Positions 39,702-47,227 of a stretch of DNA of 64,000 nt are shown in pieces. The notes beneath the pieces were generated by a model. It searched no databases and was not told the DNA's origin. It saw only the letters and a program-made list of their open reading frames with translations. Each line of letters begins with the position of its first letter. Position 1 is the first letter of the stretch. A program made the translations under genes and the position numbers. The DNA is from Rhodoglobus sp. (GTDB taxonomy: Bacteria; Actinomycetota; Actinomycetes; Actinomycetales; Microbacteriaceae), in assembly GCA_025463515.1 (NCBI GenBank), contig JAODAQ010000029.1:1-64000 (forward strand), written 5' to 3'.

Positions 39702-40364
39702 CTAATGGGAGGGCTCAGCAGGGAGCAGGTCGGCCAGAAGGGACTCGACTCGGAGTTTGATCTCGTCGCGGACCAGACGAACCTCGTCGATGGGTAGTCC
39801 GGCAGGGTCGGTGAGGTCCCAGTCGAGGTAGCGTTTGCCGGGATAGATGGCGCAGGCGTCGCCGCAGCCCATGGTGACGACCATATCGGCTGCCTGAACG
39901 ACGTCGTCGGTCAGTGGCTTCGGGAACTCTTCGTTGAGGTCGAGGCCGAGTTCGGCCATGACCTCGATCACGGCGGGGTTGATGACGTTCGTGGGCGATG
40001 AGCCTGCGGAGCGGACGTGGACGCGTCCGTTGCCGAGATGGTGCGTGAGAACGGCGGCCATCTGCGAGCGGCCCGCGTTCTGCTCGCAGACGAACAGGAT
40101 CTCGGGCACCGGGGACTCGATCGCACCCTTTGCCTGCGCGAGCGCGGTCAGCCGGTCGGTGGCGAAGCGTGTGGTCTGTGAGGCGAGGTGGGCTTTGACT
40201 TTCGAGGTGCGGAGCAAGCCCGTGTAGGACTCGAGGACGTAGCGCTCGACAGTCTCGGCTCCGAAGATCCCGGCGAACTTGTCGGTCAGATCAGACGCAA
40301 GGCGCTTGAGGTAATCCTCGGGGTAGGCGAGGCCAGGCATCCCGCGGCGGGCGGTGAGGTCCAT
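39702..40364 (-). CDS. arsC: Arsenate reductase with N-terminal three-helix domain
   Basis: This protein of 220 residues has an N-terminal helical region (about 1-85) of the type found ahead of actinobacterial arsenate reductases, then a low-molecular-weight phosphatase fold. The catalytic loop is CEQNAGRSQ, with further cysteines in MGCGDACAIYPG and the general-acid Asp in WDLTDP. It reduces arsenate to arsenite, probably with mycothiol/mycoredoxin in this lineage. It starts two bases past the previous arsC stop, so both are in one operon. Confidence 0.88.
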   Translation of the reverse strand: MDLTARRGMPGLAYPEDYLKRLASDLTDKFAGIFGAETVERYVLESYTGLLRTSKVKAHLASQTTRFATDRLTALAQAKGAIESPVPEILFVCEQNAGRSQMAAVLTHHLGNGRVHVRSAGSSPTNVINPAVIEVMAELGLDLNEEFPKPLTDDVVQAADMVVTMGCGDACAIYPGKRYLDWDLTDPAGLPIDEVRLVRDEIKLRVESLLADLLPAEPSH

Positions 40365-40366
40365 GG

Positions 40367-40771
40367 TCAGGCGGGCAGCAGTTCGGCGAGCAGGGTTTGG
40401 ATGCGCTGCTTGATGTCGTCGCGAATGGGGCGGACCTCGTCGATGCTCTTGCCCTTGGGGTCGACCAGTTCCCAGTCCTCATAGCGCTTGCCGGGGAAGA
40501 TCGGGCAGACGTCGCCGCAGCCCATGGTGATGACGACGTCGGAGTCACGGACCTGCTCGGTGGTCATGAGCTGCGGTACGCCTTGGCTGATGTCGATGCC
40601 CTCTTCGGCCATGGCCTGGATGGCAATCGGGTTGATCTCGTTGCCCGGCTCGGAGCCGCCGGAGCGCACTTCGACGGCGCCACCGGACAGCGCCTTCATG
40701 TACCCGGCGGCCATCTGCGAGCGGCCGGCGTTGTGAATGCAGACGAACAGAACTACGGGCTTCTCGGTCAT
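40367..40771 (-). CDS. arsC: Arsenate reductase, LMW-phosphatase fold
   Basis: This is the compact 134-residue form. The loop CIHNAGRSQ (Cys about residue 11) starts catalysis, and MGCGDVCPIFPG and DWELVDP follow. It lacks the N-terminal helical domain of its neighbour. The ATG at 40771 was preferred over an upstream ATG, which lies inside the operator-like palindrome at 40780-40797. It has its own candidate operator, so it may be expressed from a second promoter inside the operon. Confidence 0.9.
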   Translation of the reverse strand: MTEKPVVLFVCIHNAGRSQMAAGYMKALSGGAVEVRSGGSEPGNEINPIAIQAMAEEGIDISQGVPQLMTTEQVRDSDVVITMGCGDVCPIFPGKRYEDWELVDPKGKSIDEVRPIRDDIKQRIQTLLAELLPA

Positions 40772-40779
40772 ATCGAAAG

Positions 40780-40797
40780 CATAGACCATCATCTATG
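40780..40797 (-). promoter_or_regulatory. ArsR-type palindrome CATAGA-N6-TCTATG
   Basis: This shares the CATAGA...TCTATG arms with the palindrome at the start of the ArsR-ArsC fusion gene (41771-41790). It lies just upstream of the compact arsC. The two sites probably bind the same regulator. Confidence 0.55.
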
Positions 40798-40823
40798 GAT
40801 TAAGTTGGGGAGCCGGACCGAGT

Positions 40824-41774
40824 TCACGCAGCGTTCATGACCGCCATGTCGGCGAGCAGTGCGCGGACGCGGGTGTTGATGTCGTCGCGGACGGCGCGGA
40901 CGCCGTCCATGGAGAGGTCTGCGGGATCTGGCAGATCCCAGTCGAGGTAGCGGCGGCCGGGGTAGATCGGGCAGGCGTCGCCGCAGCCCATGGTGATGAC
41001 GTAGTCGGCGGCGCGCACGACCTCGTCGGTGAGCGGCTTGGGGTACTCGCCGCCGATCGGGATGCCGATCTCGTCCAGCGCGGCGATGATCTTCGGATTG
41101 ATCGAGCCTGCGGGCTCAGAGCCGGCGGTCAGCACTCGCACGCGGTCGCCGGCCAAGGAACGAAGGATCGCGGAAGCGAGTTGAGAGCGACCGGCGTTCT
41201 GCACGCACACGAAGAGCACGTCGGGCACGTCGTCGGTGATGAGGCCGTCGGCGGCGGCAAGGGCGCGCAGACGGTCGGCGGCGAAGCGGGCGGTCAGCGA
41301 AGGCAGGTAGCGAGTGATGCGGGCGCGGTCGGCGAGCAGTGTGTAGCTGCCGTGCACATACTCAGCCACGGTCTCGAGGGAGAACACCCCGGCGAACCTG
41401 GTGGCCAGATCGACGGCGATCCGGTCCAGCACTGGGGGAGCGACGACCGCGGCGACCGGGTCGGCGTGCACGGAGTCGAAGACTTCGTTCACGCGTGAGG
41501 GCACGACTGAGTACCAGACGGTGCGGCCCTCCTGTGCCCGCTCGAGCAGGCCCTCGTCGGTCATGATCCGCAGGTGGTGGCTCACCGTCGGCTGGGTGAG
41601 CCCGAGTTCGTCGGCGAGTTCGGTGACGGGTCGGCGGCCGCCGTCGGCCTCGACGATGAGGCTGAGGATCTGGATGCGAGTGGGGTCGGCCATCGCCCGG
41701 AGGTTGCGGGCGATCTGCTCGGCCTCGGCCCGGCCGAGCAGCCCGGGGCGCGATTCAGGGTCGGCGGGAAGCAT
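40824..41774 (-). CDS. ArsR-ArsC fusion: arsenic repressor joined to arsenate reductase
   Basis: This 316-residue protein has an N-terminal ArsR winged helix (about 20-100, LGLTQPTVSHHLRIMTDEGL), a middle three-helix region (about 115-180) and a C-terminal arsenate reductase. The reductase shows CVQNAGRSQ, MGCGDACPIYPG and DWDLPDP. One polypeptide could sense and detoxify. A palindrome overlaps its start codon, which fits autoregulation and a near-leaderless mRNA. It is the third reductase in the operon. Confidence 0.9.
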   Translation of the reverse strand: MLPADPESRPGLLGRAEAEQIARNLRAMADPTRIQILSLIVEADGGRRPVTELADELGLTQPTVSHHLRIMTDEGLLERAQEGRTVWYSVVPSRVNEVFDSVHADPVAAVVAPPVLDRIAVDLATRFAGVFSLETVAEYVHGSYTLLADRARITRYLPSLTARFAADRLRALAAADGLITDDVPDVLFVCVQNAGRSQLASAILRSLAGDRVRVLTAGSEPAGSINPKIIAALDEIGIPIGGEYPKPLTDEVVRAADYVITMGCGDACPIYPGRRYLDWDLPDPADLSMDGVRAVRDDINTRVRALLADMAVMNAA

Positions 41775-41790
41775 AGACGTGAGTCTATGC
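41771..41790 (-). promoter_or_regulatory. ArsR-type operator overlapping the fusion gene start
   Basis: GCATAGAC-GTGA-GTCTATGC is a perfect 8-bp inverted repeat. The start codon of the fusion gene lies in one arm, so binding would block both transcription and any leaderless translation. Confidence 0.65.
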
Positions 41791-41807
41791 GAACCCTCCG
41801 ATCTGGG

Positions 41808-43124
41808 TCAGGAGCAGCAGGATGACGACGACGAATCCGTCGAGCACACACCGGTCGCGGGCAGGACTAGCTTGACGTTGCGGGCTGCGGTGAGGTCGCC
41901 CGCCAAGTAGGCGGTGATCGAGCGGACCTGCTCGTAGCCGGTGGCGAGCAGGAAGGTGGGGGCGCGTCCGTAGCTCTTCATCCCGGCGATGAAGAAGTTT
42001 GGCTCGGGCTGTTCCAGCTCGGTGAACCCGTGGGGCTCGACGGTGCCGCAGCTGTGCAGGTTCGGGTCGATGAGCGGGGCGAGCCTGACGGGCGCTTCGA
42101 CGATGTCATCGAGGGACAGGCGGATCTCTCGCAGTATGCCGAGGTCGGGCCGGAAGCCGGTGGCGTTCACGATCAGGTCCGTGGTGAGGTGCTCGATGCT
42201 GCCGTTGCGAAGACCGGCGATGTCGACCTGTTCGCCGCTCCTGGATAGTTCGAGGATCTCGAATCCGTCGACGACAGTGATCACGCCGAAGTCGATGAGC
42301 TTCTGCACCTTCGACCCGAGCGAGGCGCGACCGGCCAGCTCGTCGTCATCGGAGGTAAAAACCCGCACGGCGGACTTGTTGCGGATTACCCATGTCACGG
42401 TCGTGTCGGGCGAGGTCTGGATGAGCGTCGACAGGTTGATGAGGGTGTTGGCAGCAGAGTGCCCGGCACCGACGACGGTGATGTGTTTGCCGGCGAACCG
42501 GGCACGGTCGGCCCCGAGAACGTCAGGCAGCGCGTGTGTGACGTGGTGGGCGACTGCGTCGAGGCCCAGCGGGTCGAGTCCGTTCGAGCCGAGGCTGTTG
42601 GTGGTGCGGTAGGTGCCGGAGGCGTCGATGACGGCGCGGGCAGTGACCTCGGTCACCGTGCCGTTTGAGTCGGTGATGCGCAGCGCGAACGGGGTGCTGG
42701 CGCGACCGGTCGAGCGGGTGCGGTCCATGCCTTGGCGGGTGACCGCGGCGACGGTGACGCCGGTATGGATACGGGAGGAGATCGAGTCGAGGCCGGCGAG
42801 CGGGTGAAGGTACTGCTCGACCAGCTCGGTTCCGCTGGGGGCCTTGTCCTGGTAACGGGGCTCGGTCCAGCCGTCCGCCTCGAGCAGGCGGTGGGCCGCC
42901 GGGTCGATGAGGTGCTTCCACGGCGAGAAGAGGCGGATATGGCCCCAGGAGCGCATGCTGCTGGCGATCGAATCGCCCGCCTCGTAGATGACGAAGTCGA
43001 TCCCGCGTTCAACAAGGTTCGCGGCGGCGGCCAGGCCGATGGGCCCGGCGCCGATGATCGCGACGGGCAGGCCGTCAAGCCGTGAGTCGCGGACAATGGG
43101 CGAGGTTAGGTCGATGAGGGTCAT
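41808..43124 (-). CDS. arsO: ArsO-like FAD/NAD(P)-dependent flavoprotein
   Basis: This flavoprotein monooxygenase-like protein has 438 residues. The FAD site is VAIIGAGPIGLAAAANL, the NAD(P) site ITVVGAGHSAANTLINL, and the ATG-type motif VNATGFRPDLG. Proteins of this kind sit in arsenic operons as ArsO, though their reaction is not settled. The C-terminal tail is Ser/Cys-rich (CSTDSSSSSCCS), an unusual soft-metal-binding-like end. It lies ten bases behind a small CC-tailed peptide gene. Confidence 0.85.
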   Translation of the reverse strand: MTLIDLTSPIVRDSRLDGLPVAIIGAGPIGLAAAANLVERGIDFVIYEAGDSIASSMRSWGHIRLFSPWKHLIDPAAHRLLEADGWTEPRYQDKAPSGTELVEQYLHPLAGLDSISSRIHTGVTVAAVTRQGMDRTRSTGRASTPFALRITDSNGTVTEVTARAVIDASGTYRTTNSLGSNGLDPLGLDAVAHHVTHALPDVLGADRARFAGKHITVVGAGHSAANTLINLSTLIQTSPDTTVTWVIRNKSAVRVFTSDDDELAGRASLGSKVQKLIDFGVITVVDGFEILELSRSGEQVDIAGLRNGSIEHLTTDLIVNATGFRPDLGILREIRLSLDDIVEAPVRLAPLIDPNLHSCGTVEPHGFTELEQPEPNFFIAGMKSYGRAPTFLLATGYEQVRSITAYLAGDLTAARNVKLVLPATGVCSTDSSSSSCCS

Positions 43125-43134
43125 GGTGTCGTCC

Positions 43135-43284
43135 TTAGCAGCAGGCGAGTTCGCGGATGGGAGCGGCGGAGGGTTGCGGTCTTGGTGCCCGCTTGGGGGT
43201 TCTGGCCTGTCGGGCAGCGTCGATCAGTTCTTTGTGCTCTTGGTGGAAGAGCTTGAGCCAAGCCTCTGGGTTCGCGGCGAACAT
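43135..43284 (-). CDS. Small 49-residue protein with C-terminal Cys-Cys in the ars operon
   Basis: The ATG at 43284 follows AGAAGGAG at eight bases. The product begins MFAANPEAWLKLFHQEHKEL, a likely amphipathic helix. It continues through an Arg/Pro/Ala-rich linker and ends ELACC. It is the first gene of the minus-strand ars operon, ten bases before the ArsO-like gene. The paired terminal cysteines recall the CC at the arsenite site of the ArsR next door. It could be an arsenite-binding or chaperone peptide. No family is recognised. Confidence 0.65.
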   Translation of the reverse strand: MFAANPEAWLKLFHQEHKELIDAARQARTPKRAPRPQPSAAPIRELACC

Positions 43285-43310
43285 CGGTAGTGCTCCTTCT
43301 GCCAATCATG

Positions 43311-43372
43311 CATCGATCTCTGTCGATGTTCGAGTATGAGCGCCTATATCGATGAATGTCAATGTTCGATAT
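43311..43372. promoter_or_regulatory. Divergent ars promoter region with two ArsR-type palindromes
   Basis: Between the CC-peptide gene and the plus-strand arsR are CATCGA-N6-TCGATG (43311-43328) and ATATCGA-N13-TCGATAT (43346-43372). Both share the TCGAT core and are likely operators for the adjacent ArsR, controlling transcription in both directions. Confidence 0.6.
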
Positions 43373-43381
43373 GGTTGAGCT

Positions 43382-43732
43382 ATGAGCACGATGACCTTGC
43401 TGCCCGTAATCCAAGCGGCCGCCTGCTGCGCACCGCTAACCCGTGACGCGATGACCCAGTCGCAAGCCGACGACCTTTCCAAGTCGTTGAAGGCAATCGC
43501 CGACCCGGCCAGGCTCCGGCTGATCTCGATCATCGCCGCGTCCGAGGGTCAGGAGGCGTGTGTCTGCGATCTGACTGAGCCGCTGAACATCGGCCAGCCC
43601 ACCGTGTCGCACCACCTGAAGGTGCTCACCGAGGCCGGTTTCGTCACTCGTTCGAAGCGTGGAACGTGGGCGTACTACAAGCTCGTCCCCGGGGCGCTGG
43701 ACTCCCTCGCCCGACTGCTCGTCACCGCGTGA
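43382..43732 (+). CDS. arsR: ArsR-family arsenite-responsive repressor (Corynebacterium type)
   Basis: This 116-residue repressor has adjacent cysteines at 15 and 16 (AAACCAPL) and a further pair in EACVCDL (60 and 62). This is the arrangement of CgArsR1, which binds As(III) through Cys15, Cys16 and Cys55. The recognition helix is IGQPTVSHHLKVLTEAGF. It starts ten bases past the upstream palindrome. The stop overlaps the aquaglyceroporin start, so the two are one transcript. Confidence 0.92.
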   Translation: MSTMTLLPVIQAAACCAPLTRDAMTQSQADDLSKSLKAIADPARLRLISIIAASEGQEACVCDLTEPLNIGQPTVSHHLKVLTEAGFVTRSKRGTWAYYKLVPGALDSLARLLVTA

Positions 43733-44406
43733 ACATGGTCCGGCGCGTCAGCGCTGAACTGCTCGGAAGCGCCTTGCTTGCCGCCCTCGTCGTCGGCTCC
43801 GGAATCGCTGCCCAACGCCTCTCACCCTCCGACACCGGACTGCAGTTGCTCGAGAATGCGTTCGCGACAGCGCTCGGACTTCCCGTCCTCATCCTCATCT
43901 TCGGGCCGCTCAGCGGCGCACACTTCAACCCAGTCGTCTCCCTCGTCGACTCCGCCAGTGGGCTCCGGTCCTGGCGCGACACCGCCGCATACATCCCCGC
44001 CCAGATTGTCGGATGCATGCTCGGCGCGATGCTCGCCAACCTCATGTTCGGCGTCCCCGCCGTCAGCATCAGCACCACCGACCGCGTCACCCCGGCGCAC
44101 TTCCTCGCCGAGATCGTCGCCACCGCCGGTCTCATCCTTGTGATCTTCGTCCTCGCCCGAACGGGCCGGGCGAACCTCACCCCGGCCGCAGTCGGCGCAT
44201 ACATCGGCGCCGCCTACTTCTTCACCAGCTCCGCGAGCTTCGCCAATCCGGCCATCACCATCGGCCGGATGTTCAGCGACACCTTCGCCGGAATCGCACC
44301 TACCTCGGCACCCGGATTCATCGCAGCCCAACTCGTTGGCGGCGCAATCGGATTCATCCTCGTCGGCTGGCTGTACCCGACCCGGCGAATTGCTCCCGCT
44401 AGTTGA
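43729..44406 (+). CDS. aqpS: Aquaglyceroporin of the arsenic operon (AqpS type)
   Basis: This 225-residue MIP-family channel has about six spans. The two pore motifs are NPV (AHFNPVVSLVD) and NPA (ASFANPAITIG). In Sinorhizobium such channels let arsenite made by ArsC flow out down its gradient, and here too no ArsB or Acr3 pump is present. GTG 43729 overlaps the arsR stop; ATG 43735 is an alternative. It is co-transcribed with arsR. Confidence 0.88.
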   Translation: MNMVRRVSAELLGSALLAALVVGSGIAAQRLSPSDTGLQLLENAFATALGLPVLILIFGPLSGAHFNPVVSLVDSASGLRSWRDTAAYIPAQIVGCMLGAMLANLMFGVPAVSISTTDRVTPAHFLAEIVATAGLILVIFVLARTGRANLTPAAVGAYIGAAYFFTSSASFANPAITIGRMFSDTFAGIAPTSAPGFIAAQLVGGAIGFILVGWLYPTRRIAPAS

Positions 44407-44908
44407 CGTCGCTGCGGCGCTCCATGAGCACCGTGTCCCGCCACTGACCCGCCATCGGCCCATAGGTCATCAGCGCGATCCGCTCACGACGACCGATCGA
44501 CCGGAAACCGAATTCGGCGTGCAGCCCGATGCTCGCAGCGTTCTCCGGGAAGATGCTCGACTGGATCGTCCACACTCCGTTGCGCTCGGCACTCTCGATG
44601 AACGTCTTGAGGAGCGCCCGGCCGATACCTTTGCCTCGAGCAGCATCAGCGACGTACACCGAGTGTTCGACGACACCCGCATAGACAGAACGCGACGAGA
44701 CCGGCGACGCGGCCACCCACCCGAGTACTACTCCTTCAGCGTCAGTCGCCACAAAACGGCTGTGTGTCACTTTGCCCGAATCGAAACCGTCCCAGCTCGG
44801 TGGCTCAGCTTCGAAGGTTGCGTGACCGGTTGCGATGCCCTCAGCGAAGATGACCTGTACCTCGGGCCAGTCGACTTCGGAGAGTGGGCGGATCGTCGCA
44901 TCGCTCAT
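44399..44908 (-). CDS. arsN: GNAT acetyltransferase, ArsN/phosphinothricin-type
   Basis: This protein of 169 residues matches the phosphinothricin acetyltransferase group. It shows IRPLSEVDWPEVQVIFAEGI, the VEHSVYVADAARGKGIGRAL acetyl-CoA loop and IFPENAASIGLHAEFGFRSIG. Members found in arsenic operons (ArsN1) acetylate the arsenical antibiotic arsinothricin. Its place beside the ars genes favours that role over a glufosinate one. It overlaps the 3' end of the convergent aquaglyceroporin gene by eight bases. Confidence 0.82.
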   Translation of the reverse strand: MSDATIRPLSEVDWPEVQVIFAEGIATGHATFEAEPPSWDGFDSGKVTHSRFVATDAEGVVLGWVAASPVSSRSVYAGVVEHSVYVADAARGKGIGRALLKTFIESAERNGVWTIQSSIFPENAASIGLHAEFGFRSIGRRERIALMTYGPMAGQWRDTVLMERRSDVN

Positions 44909-44916
44909 GCCCACAT

Positions 44917-46119
44917 TCAAGCACCTGCCCCGCCCTGCGAGCGGTTCACGCTGGCGAGCGGAATAGCCGAGGCGTGCGTCGGTCGTGACCAGGACTTCCC
45001 CGCGTTCGATTCCGACCTGGCTCGGTCGAGCGCTCCAGCAAGAGTGTCCAGGTCGTCGTCGAACAGGTCGGCGTAGACGTCGAGCGTCATCGCCGCTGAC
45101 GAGTGCCCGAGCATCCGTTGGATCGCTTTGACATTGCCGCCGGCCGATACCGCGAGGCTCGCGGCCGTGTGGCGCAGGTCGTGCGGAGTCAGGCGGATGA
45201 AGGTCGGATCGAGTTCCTTCGCTCGAGCGATTGCGACCTCGAACCATCCATCAGCGTGCGCAGGCTGCTTGAGATGATCGACTCCGTTTCCGAAGAGGAG
45301 GCCGCTCTGCCCTTTGCCCTCGCACGCGCGAGCCAGCTCGAGCGTGAGGAAGTCGGGGAAGGGCACGACGCGAGCGGAGTGGTTCTTCGGAGTGCCGACG
45401 ATGATCTTGCCATTCACTCGCGTCGCGTTCTCCCGGACACCGAGTCGGCGGCGGAGGGTGTCGACATCGCGGACGCGCAGGGCGATCGCCTCGCCCCAGC
45501 GAAGGCCGGTGTAGGACAGGAGTCGGACGAGCGTCGCGTGCTGGCCGGATGACCTCGCGAGCAGCTCGACCTGCTCGTGGCTGAGGTAGGTGTGGGCCCG
45601 CTTCACCTTGCGGGGGAGCGACACACCGCGCGCGGGGTTGGCGAGGATGCGCCGGTCGCGCACTGCGGTGTCGAGGATTGCCGCGAGCACCCCATAGCAG
45701 CGCAGGACGACCGTTGCGGATCGTGGGCCGCCAGTTGTGTGCTTGGTTACCGCCGTGCCCTGGGTCAGCTGCGATACCCACGTCTGCACGTCTGAGTAGC
45801 GGATGTCCGAGATCGGCGTTGATCCCCACCGAGGCTCGACGTAGAGACGCCAGGCGATTTCGAGTGGCTCGAACGAGGAAGGCTTCAGGTGCGTCTGGGA
45901 CGGAAGCCACGTAGCCCCGAGCTCTCTGACGAGCACCTTCGAAGAAGAGCTGTCGATGAACTCGCCACGAGCCTTCGACACTTCGGTCGCTGCCAGGAAC
46001 AGCTCTGCCTCGCGCTTGGTCTTGAACCCGCGCTTGTCGGTCTGGCTGTGATCGGGCTTGCGATACCTGACGCGGTAACGCTTCCCGTCGGTCGTTGCGT
46101 ATGAGGTGATTGATCCCAC
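44917..46119 (-). CDS. int: Site-specific tyrosine recombinase (integrase)
   Basis: This phage-type integrase of 400 residues has an arm-binding N-terminus (SYATTDGKRYRVRYRKPD) and a core-binding middle part. The catalytic domain shows TGLRWGEAIAL (Arg), HDLRHTAASL (His-x-x-Arg) and MLGHSSAAMTLDVYADLF (His and the nucleophile Tyr). The GTG at 46119 follows GGGGAGG. The enzyme should act on the tRNA att sites at 38993 and 52374. It lies nearly mid-island rather than beside either end, which is unusual. Confidence 0.92.
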   Translation of the reverse strand: MGSITSYATTDGKRYRVRYRKPDHSQTDKRGFKTKREAELFLAATEVSKARGEFIDSSSSKVLVRELGATWLPSQTHLKPSSFEPLEIAWRLYVEPRWGSTPISDIRYSDVQTWVSQLTQGTAVTKHTTGGPRSATVVLRCYGVLAAILDTAVRDRRILANPARGVSLPRKVKRAHTYLSHEQVELLARSSGQHATLVRLLSYTGLRWGEAIALRVRDVDTLRRRLGVRENATRVNGKIIVGTPKNHSARVVPFPDFLTLELARACEGKGQSGLLFGNGVDHLKQPAHADGWFEVAIARAKELDPTFIRLTPHDLRHTAASLAVSAGGNVKAIQRMLGHSSAAMTLDVYADLFDDDLDTLAGALDRARSESNAGKSWSRPTHASAIPLASVNRSQGGAGA

Positions 46120-46141
46120 TGTGCCTCCCCACAGATTGTGT

Positions 46142-46741
46142 CTACGAAGCGTTCGCTTCGAGTTCGTCTTCGTCGAGCGGGAGATTCCACCCACCGGCGT
46201 TGAGCAGGGGACCGAGCCGCCTGATTGAGCGTTGCGCGTCCCGAAGCCGTTCTTGAGTGCGTCCCGCGTACGGGCCTCCGTCCAGTAGGTTCTCCTCGAC
46301 CTGGAGCATTGCTTGAAGCCGACGGATTTCAGCACTCAGTGCGTGCCACTCGCGAAGCGCATTGAGCTCGGTTGTCGAGTTGCGGCCTTCAAGTGTTCTG
46401 GACATGTAGGCACCAGCATCGAGGCTGGCGAGCCACGCATCGAACTCGATTGCCGACATCCCGTCGAACGCGCTACTCAGGCCGGGAAGGTCCAACGGCG
46501 CGGACGGGTCGTTCATCGGCGCGAGGATGTAGCTCGGCGGCACCTGCAAAGCCATGGCGATGTTGAGCAGTTGGCTGACGTCGAGGTTGGCTTTCCGCCC
46601 TAGCTCGATGTTCTCGATGATCGAGACAGTCATGCTGCCGCCGATCGCGTCGGCCAGATCCTTCGAGGTGCGCATGCCGCGGGAGCGGCGCAGGGTTTGA
46701 ATCCTCGCACCGATCGTCTTCGCCGATCCGAAATCCGTCAT
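46142..46741 (-). CDS. XRE-family helix-turn-helix regulator
   Basis: This protein of 199 residues has an N-terminal Cro/CI-type helix-turn-helix (about 12-70, TSKDLADAIGGSMTVSIIENI). A long acidic, helical C-terminal part of unknown role follows. It diverges from the excisionase-like gene across a shared promoter and lies behind it in the same direction as the integrase. It is the likely element repressor that governs integration versus excision. Confidence 0.85.
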   Translation of the reverse strand: MTDFGSAKTIGARIQTLRRSRGMRTSKDLADAIGGSMTVSIIENIELGRKANLDVSQLLNIAMALQVPPSYILAPMNDPSAPLDLPGLSSAFDGMSAIEFDAWLASLDAGAYMSRTLEGRNSTTELNALREWHALSAEIRRLQAMLQVEENLLDGGPYAGRTQERLRDAQRSIRRLGPLLNAGGWNLPLDEDELEANAS

Positions 46742-46845
46742 TTTTGCACCTTATCGCGTTTCCTGTTGTCAAACCAGCGAGAAAGCTTTACCGTCATTCT
46801 AACAACTACGAGCGACAAATGGTCGCAATATCAACAGGAGGAGTC
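46742..46845. promoter_or_regulatory. Divergent promoter of the regulator / excisionase genes
   Basis: For the plus strand, TTGTCA (46766-46771) and TACCGT (46789-46794) are 17 bases apart. On the minus strand the same bases read TTTGACAA, so the two -35 regions overlap. GCGAC-AAATG-GTCGC (46811-46825) is a candidate regulator site. This is a typical lysogeny-switch layout. Confidence 0.5.
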
Positions 46846-47046
46846 ATGGAAGAGGATTTCATTCACGCAACCGCCGTCGGCGAGATCACCGGCCTGTCGG
46901 CCGGAGCTCTGGCACAGCTTCGCTACCGGGGCATCGGCCCCAAGTTTTACAAGCCGACACCGCGCAAGGTGCTCTATAAGCGATCCGAAGTCATTGCTTG
47001 GATCGAGGCGAGCGCCAAGGAGCGTACCTCGCCGACATACGCCTGA
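46846..47046 (+). CDS. Excisionase-like small helix-turn-helix protein
   Basis: This protein of 66 residues has an excellent ribosome-binding site (AGGAGGAG). The sequence matches winged MerR/Xis-type helix-turn-helix proteins (VGEITGLSAGALAQLRYRGI, then KVLYKRSEVIAWIEA). Next to an integrase and XRE regulator it is most likely the recombination directionality factor or an element activator. Confidence 0.82.
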   Translation: MEEDFIHATAVGEITGLSAGALAQLRYRGIGPKFYKPTPRKVLYKRSEVIAWIEASAKERTSPTYA

Positions 47047-47110
47047 CGGGGCAGGGGTATTCCTGAGCTACTTCCCGCATCGGGAATGGGCACGGGAAGC
47101 AAAGCGGTCC

Positions 47111-47227
47111 GTTTTCCCCTGTCCCACCGCCACTTCCCGGCTGCGCCGGCTTCCCAACCTCCCACACTCCACAAGTTCCGCGGGGGAGGTTGGGAAGTAA
47201 AGAAGAGGCGGTGGGACAGGGGAAAAC
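47111..47227. repeat. Long nested inverted repeat upstream of the replication-relaxation gene
   Basis: The outer arms are 21 bp and perfect (47111-47131 with 47207-47227, GTTTTCCCCTGTCCCACCGC...). The inner arms are 14 bp and perfect (47150-47163 with 47184-47197, CTTCCCAACCTCCC). A third small palindrome (CCGGC-TGC-GCCGG, 47137-47149) sits between the left arms. Upstream, TTCCCGCATCGGGAA forms another hairpin. The structure could be a replication or transfer origin, or an attenuator. Confidence 0.85.

Noticed and set aside
43121-43414. A 97-codon minus-strand frame across the head of the ars operon
   Set aside because: It has no ribosome site and an Arg-rich, domain-free product. The 49-residue frame at 43135-43284 has a strong ribosome site and fits the operon.
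44399-45247. Longer acetyltransferase start upstream of 44908
   Set aside because: The upstream part overlaps the integrase gene in another frame and is Arg-rich without a domain. MSDATIRPLSE is the normal family start.
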